NCBI GenBank assembly: GCA_946902875.1
Contig: OX336345.1
Coordinates: 19,003,395-19,067,394 of the forward strand
Source of the DNA: Nematopogon swammerdamellus
Lineage: Eukaryota > Arthropoda > Insecta > Lepidoptera > Adelidae
Direction of reading: 5' to 3'
DNA: 64,000 bases
Shown: in pieces, positions 62,481 to 64,000 of the stretch
Numbering within the stretch: position 1 is the first letter of the stretch
Layout of the letters: each line of letters starts with the position of its first letter
Notes under the pieces: model-generated
Told to the model about the DNA's origin: nothing
Seen by the model: the letters and a program-made list of their open reading frames with translations, nothing else
Database searches by the model: none
Made by a program: the position numbers and the translations under genes

Positions 62481-62818
62481 CTTTTGCGTCCACTCCATGT
62501 TTTAAAATGGAGTATTTTTTTATTTTTAAAGACGCAAAACGTTCCTCTTTCAAAATCAATCAAAACATTTCTGGCCAGTATTCGAAATTTGAAAATAATA
62601 AGGTTGTGACAGAACTTATGACCCGACTGCGTGTAAATGTTTTGCTCATGCAACTTCTATATAGACGGAACTTTGGCATAAATACACGAGTGATTGCCAA
62701 AAAAAAAAGTGGTTATATTCTCTGTGGTATCTGTCGACGGTGACGCCATTAGGCTCTGCTCACAGATAAATAAAATAATGTATATGCTCTGCTGACGTGT
62801 GGTGTGTGATGGTTGCAG

Positions 62819-63044
62819 GGAAAGGCGGGAGCAGGAGCAGATGGAGCAGCTGGAGAAGCAGCAGAAGGAGAAGGAGCGGGAGCGCGAGCGCGCGCGCGAC
62901 AAGCTGAAGGCGGAGCGCGAGAAGCAGGAGCGCGAGGAGCGCGAGCGCGAGCGCGGCCGCGAGGAGAAGCTGCTGCAGAACGACTCCGCCACCAAGCTCG
63001 TGCGCAAACACTTCGAGGAGTCGCTGCGGCTCGCCAACGAGAAG
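62819..63044 (+). CDS. Coding exon C: Arg/Glu-rich coiled coil plus Tondu-like motif
   Basis: Acceptor GGTTGCAG and donor AAG|GTTAGC bound an exon whose single leading base completes the codon left by exon A or B, giving ...DRLLR-ERREQEQ. About 50 residues of alternating Glu/Arg/Lys/Gln (EQMEQLEKQQKEKERERERA and on) should form a long charged helix or coiled coil. It is followed by LLQNDSATKLVRKHFEESLR. The piece V-R-K-H-F-E-E-S-L fits the V-x-x-H-F-x-x-[SA]-L core of TDU motifs in vestigial-like proteins, which bind TEAD/Scalloped. That suggests a Scalloped cofactor of the Tgi/VGLL4 type, but the coiled coil in front is not a known part of short VGLL4, so the family is a hypothesis. The exon ends in phase 0. 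It lies 20 kb downstream of exon B, beyond an intron full of transposons. Confidence 0.85.
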
Positions 63045-63317
63045 GTTAGCACTCACCTACTCATCATTCCACGAAAACAGTTAACGCTAAGAGAATTGAT
63101 ATAACAGATTTAATGGCTTTTACTTTAGCGCATAATTGATTATTCATTTAGTTGAGTTAACGAACCCGAGACGTGTCTGTGCGTCTGTGTAAAATGTCTG
63201 TCCGCGAGTAGCGACGTTTACTCGTAGCGACAGCGAGCCAGTCAGTAGCTTGCGGCGAGAGGCGCGTGCTCGCCAGGTCACTAACGATTGAAGCAGTTGT
63301 ATGGGTTTCCTGTGCAG

Positions 63318-64000
63318 AGAGACCGCGTGTCGTGGAGTATCATCCACAACCTGACGCCGCCTCCGGCGCGCCCGCCCGAGCAGCACGAGCGGCTGCGCGC
63401 GCCGGACCCGCGCGACCGCGCCTACTACCCGGCCGCCGCGCCCGCGCCGCCCCCGCCGGCGCACCACCATCGCGCGCCGCACCACAAGCAGCAGCCGGCG
63501 CCCGCGCCAGCGCCCCCGCCCTCCGCCTCACACCACCCCGGCCTGCCGAAGGCCGAGCCCAACTTCGCGCCCTACGGCTACCCCTCCTACCGCGCGCCGG
63601 CCTACGACAAGCTGAAGCCGGAGGCGCCGCACCTGCCGGCGCCGCCGCCCCTCGTGCAGGAGCCCAAGAACTCGGTGATCGTGAAGCACGACGCCAAGCC
63701 GCAGATACACCTCGAGCAGAAGCACGCGTACGCCAAGAGTCGCGGCTCCGGCGGCGAGCCCGGCCACTACCTCGCGTCGCGGCCCTTCCGCACGGCGCAC
63801 TCGCCGGTGCACGCGCCGCACCCCTCGCACCCGCAGCACCCGCCGCTCCAGGCCTCGCCGCACGCCGCGCTCCCGGCGCACGACCCGCCCAAGCCGCGCC
63901 CGCGCGCCTACCAGCCGCCGCCGCCGCGCTCCCCCGCCTACTACTGCGCGGCGCCTCCGCACCGGCCCAAGGTCTCCTCGCCGGCACCGCCGCACATGTA
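63318..64000 (+). CDS. Coding exon D: Pro/His/Tyr-rich C-terminal region, runs off the window
   Basis: A pyrimidine-rich acceptor (GGGTTTCCTGTGCAG) opens an exon in phase 0 that joins exon C as ...LANEK-RDRVSWSIIHNL. About 227 codons are open to the window edge with no stop, so the exon is incomplete. RDRVSWSIIHNLTPP is the only ordered-looking stretch. The rest is Pro/His/Ala-rich, with several Tyr-containing pieces (PNFAPYGYPSYRAPAYDKLK) and Lys/Glu patches (QEPKNSVIVKHDAKPQIHLE). GC content is very high, with strong third-position G/C use, unlike the AT-rich intron before it. No PPxY (WW-binding) motif was found in the visible part. The minus strand has 155- and 215-codon open frames here, both judged shadows. 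Its role (disordered scaffold of a nuclear cofactor) is inferred from composition alone. Confidence 0.8.

Larger units (their letters stand above)
60843..62628 (-). mobile_element. mariner-type transposon split by a MITE
   Basis: GGTCGGGTCATAAATTCTGT at 60843 mirrors the right end ACAGAACTTATGACCCGACT (one or two mismatches). TA precedes the left end. Without the 0.5-kb MITE at 60919-61416 the element is about 1.28 kb, the normal mariner length. The transposase reads on the minus strand and is decayed. Confidence 0.85.

Noticed and set aside
63340..63995. 215- and 155-codon open frames on the minus strand
   Set aside because: Both overlap exon D on the other strand and give Ala/Arg- or Arg/Val-rich nonsense of the kind produced by GC-rich sequence.

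Overview
The window is eukaryotic, and most likely from a moth or butterfly (Lepidoptera). The signs are: very long non-coding stretches; many short GGTAGGTACCTACC-type motifs, which are common in lepidopteran introns; the 'CCGGCCAAGTGCGAG' dispersed repeat; RTE-like 'GCCGCGGGCAAAAGCTAGT' tails; and many small inverted-repeat transposons. Almost none of the short open frames in the first 41 kb behave like genes. No rRNA gene, functional tRNA gene or CRISPR array was seen.

One host gene is supported, on the + strand. Four exons join in phase: 41419-42022, 42335-42442 (probably optional), 62819-63044, and 63318 to the window end. They give about 540 residues of an incomplete protein: an acidic Ser/Gly N-terminal part, a Pro/His/Ala-rich low-complexity part, an Arg/Glu coiled coil, a V-x-x-H-F-x-x-S-L motif like the Tondu (TDU) motif of vestigial-like TEAD/Scalloped cofactors, and a long Pro/His/Tyr-rich tail. 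The first coding exon is not identified, because exon 1 enters in phase 1. The preceding 41 kb looks like the upstream and first-intron region of a developmental regulator: GC-rich islands, possible untranslated first exons ending near 880, 28183 and 37521, and clusters of GCCAT (YY1/Pho-type) motifs.

The rest is a mobile-element landscape. The best element is a 3.5-kb Transib (RAG1-like) transposon at 32137-35680, with CACTATG termini, a 5-bp CGCCG target duplication, unusually long (~0.7 kb) inverted repeats and a decayed transposase. Others are a 2.7-kb foldback at 7261-10002; a 963-bp TA-flanked element at 10371-11333; a mariner pseudogene (60843-62628) split by a MITE; a nested set of MITEs at 51313-52396; a SINE with tRNA-like A and B boxes and a 5S rRNA-like core (54297-54683); several LINE 3' fragments; and a hAT remnant. 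The 20-kb intron between 42443 and 62818 is packed with these plus tandem arrays (a 32-bp unit at 44.9-45.6 kb, a ~155-bp unit at 53.3-54.1 kb, a palindromic array at 56.4 kb).

All calls come from reading the sequence by eye. No alignments or database searches were run, so family assignments rest on recognised motifs.
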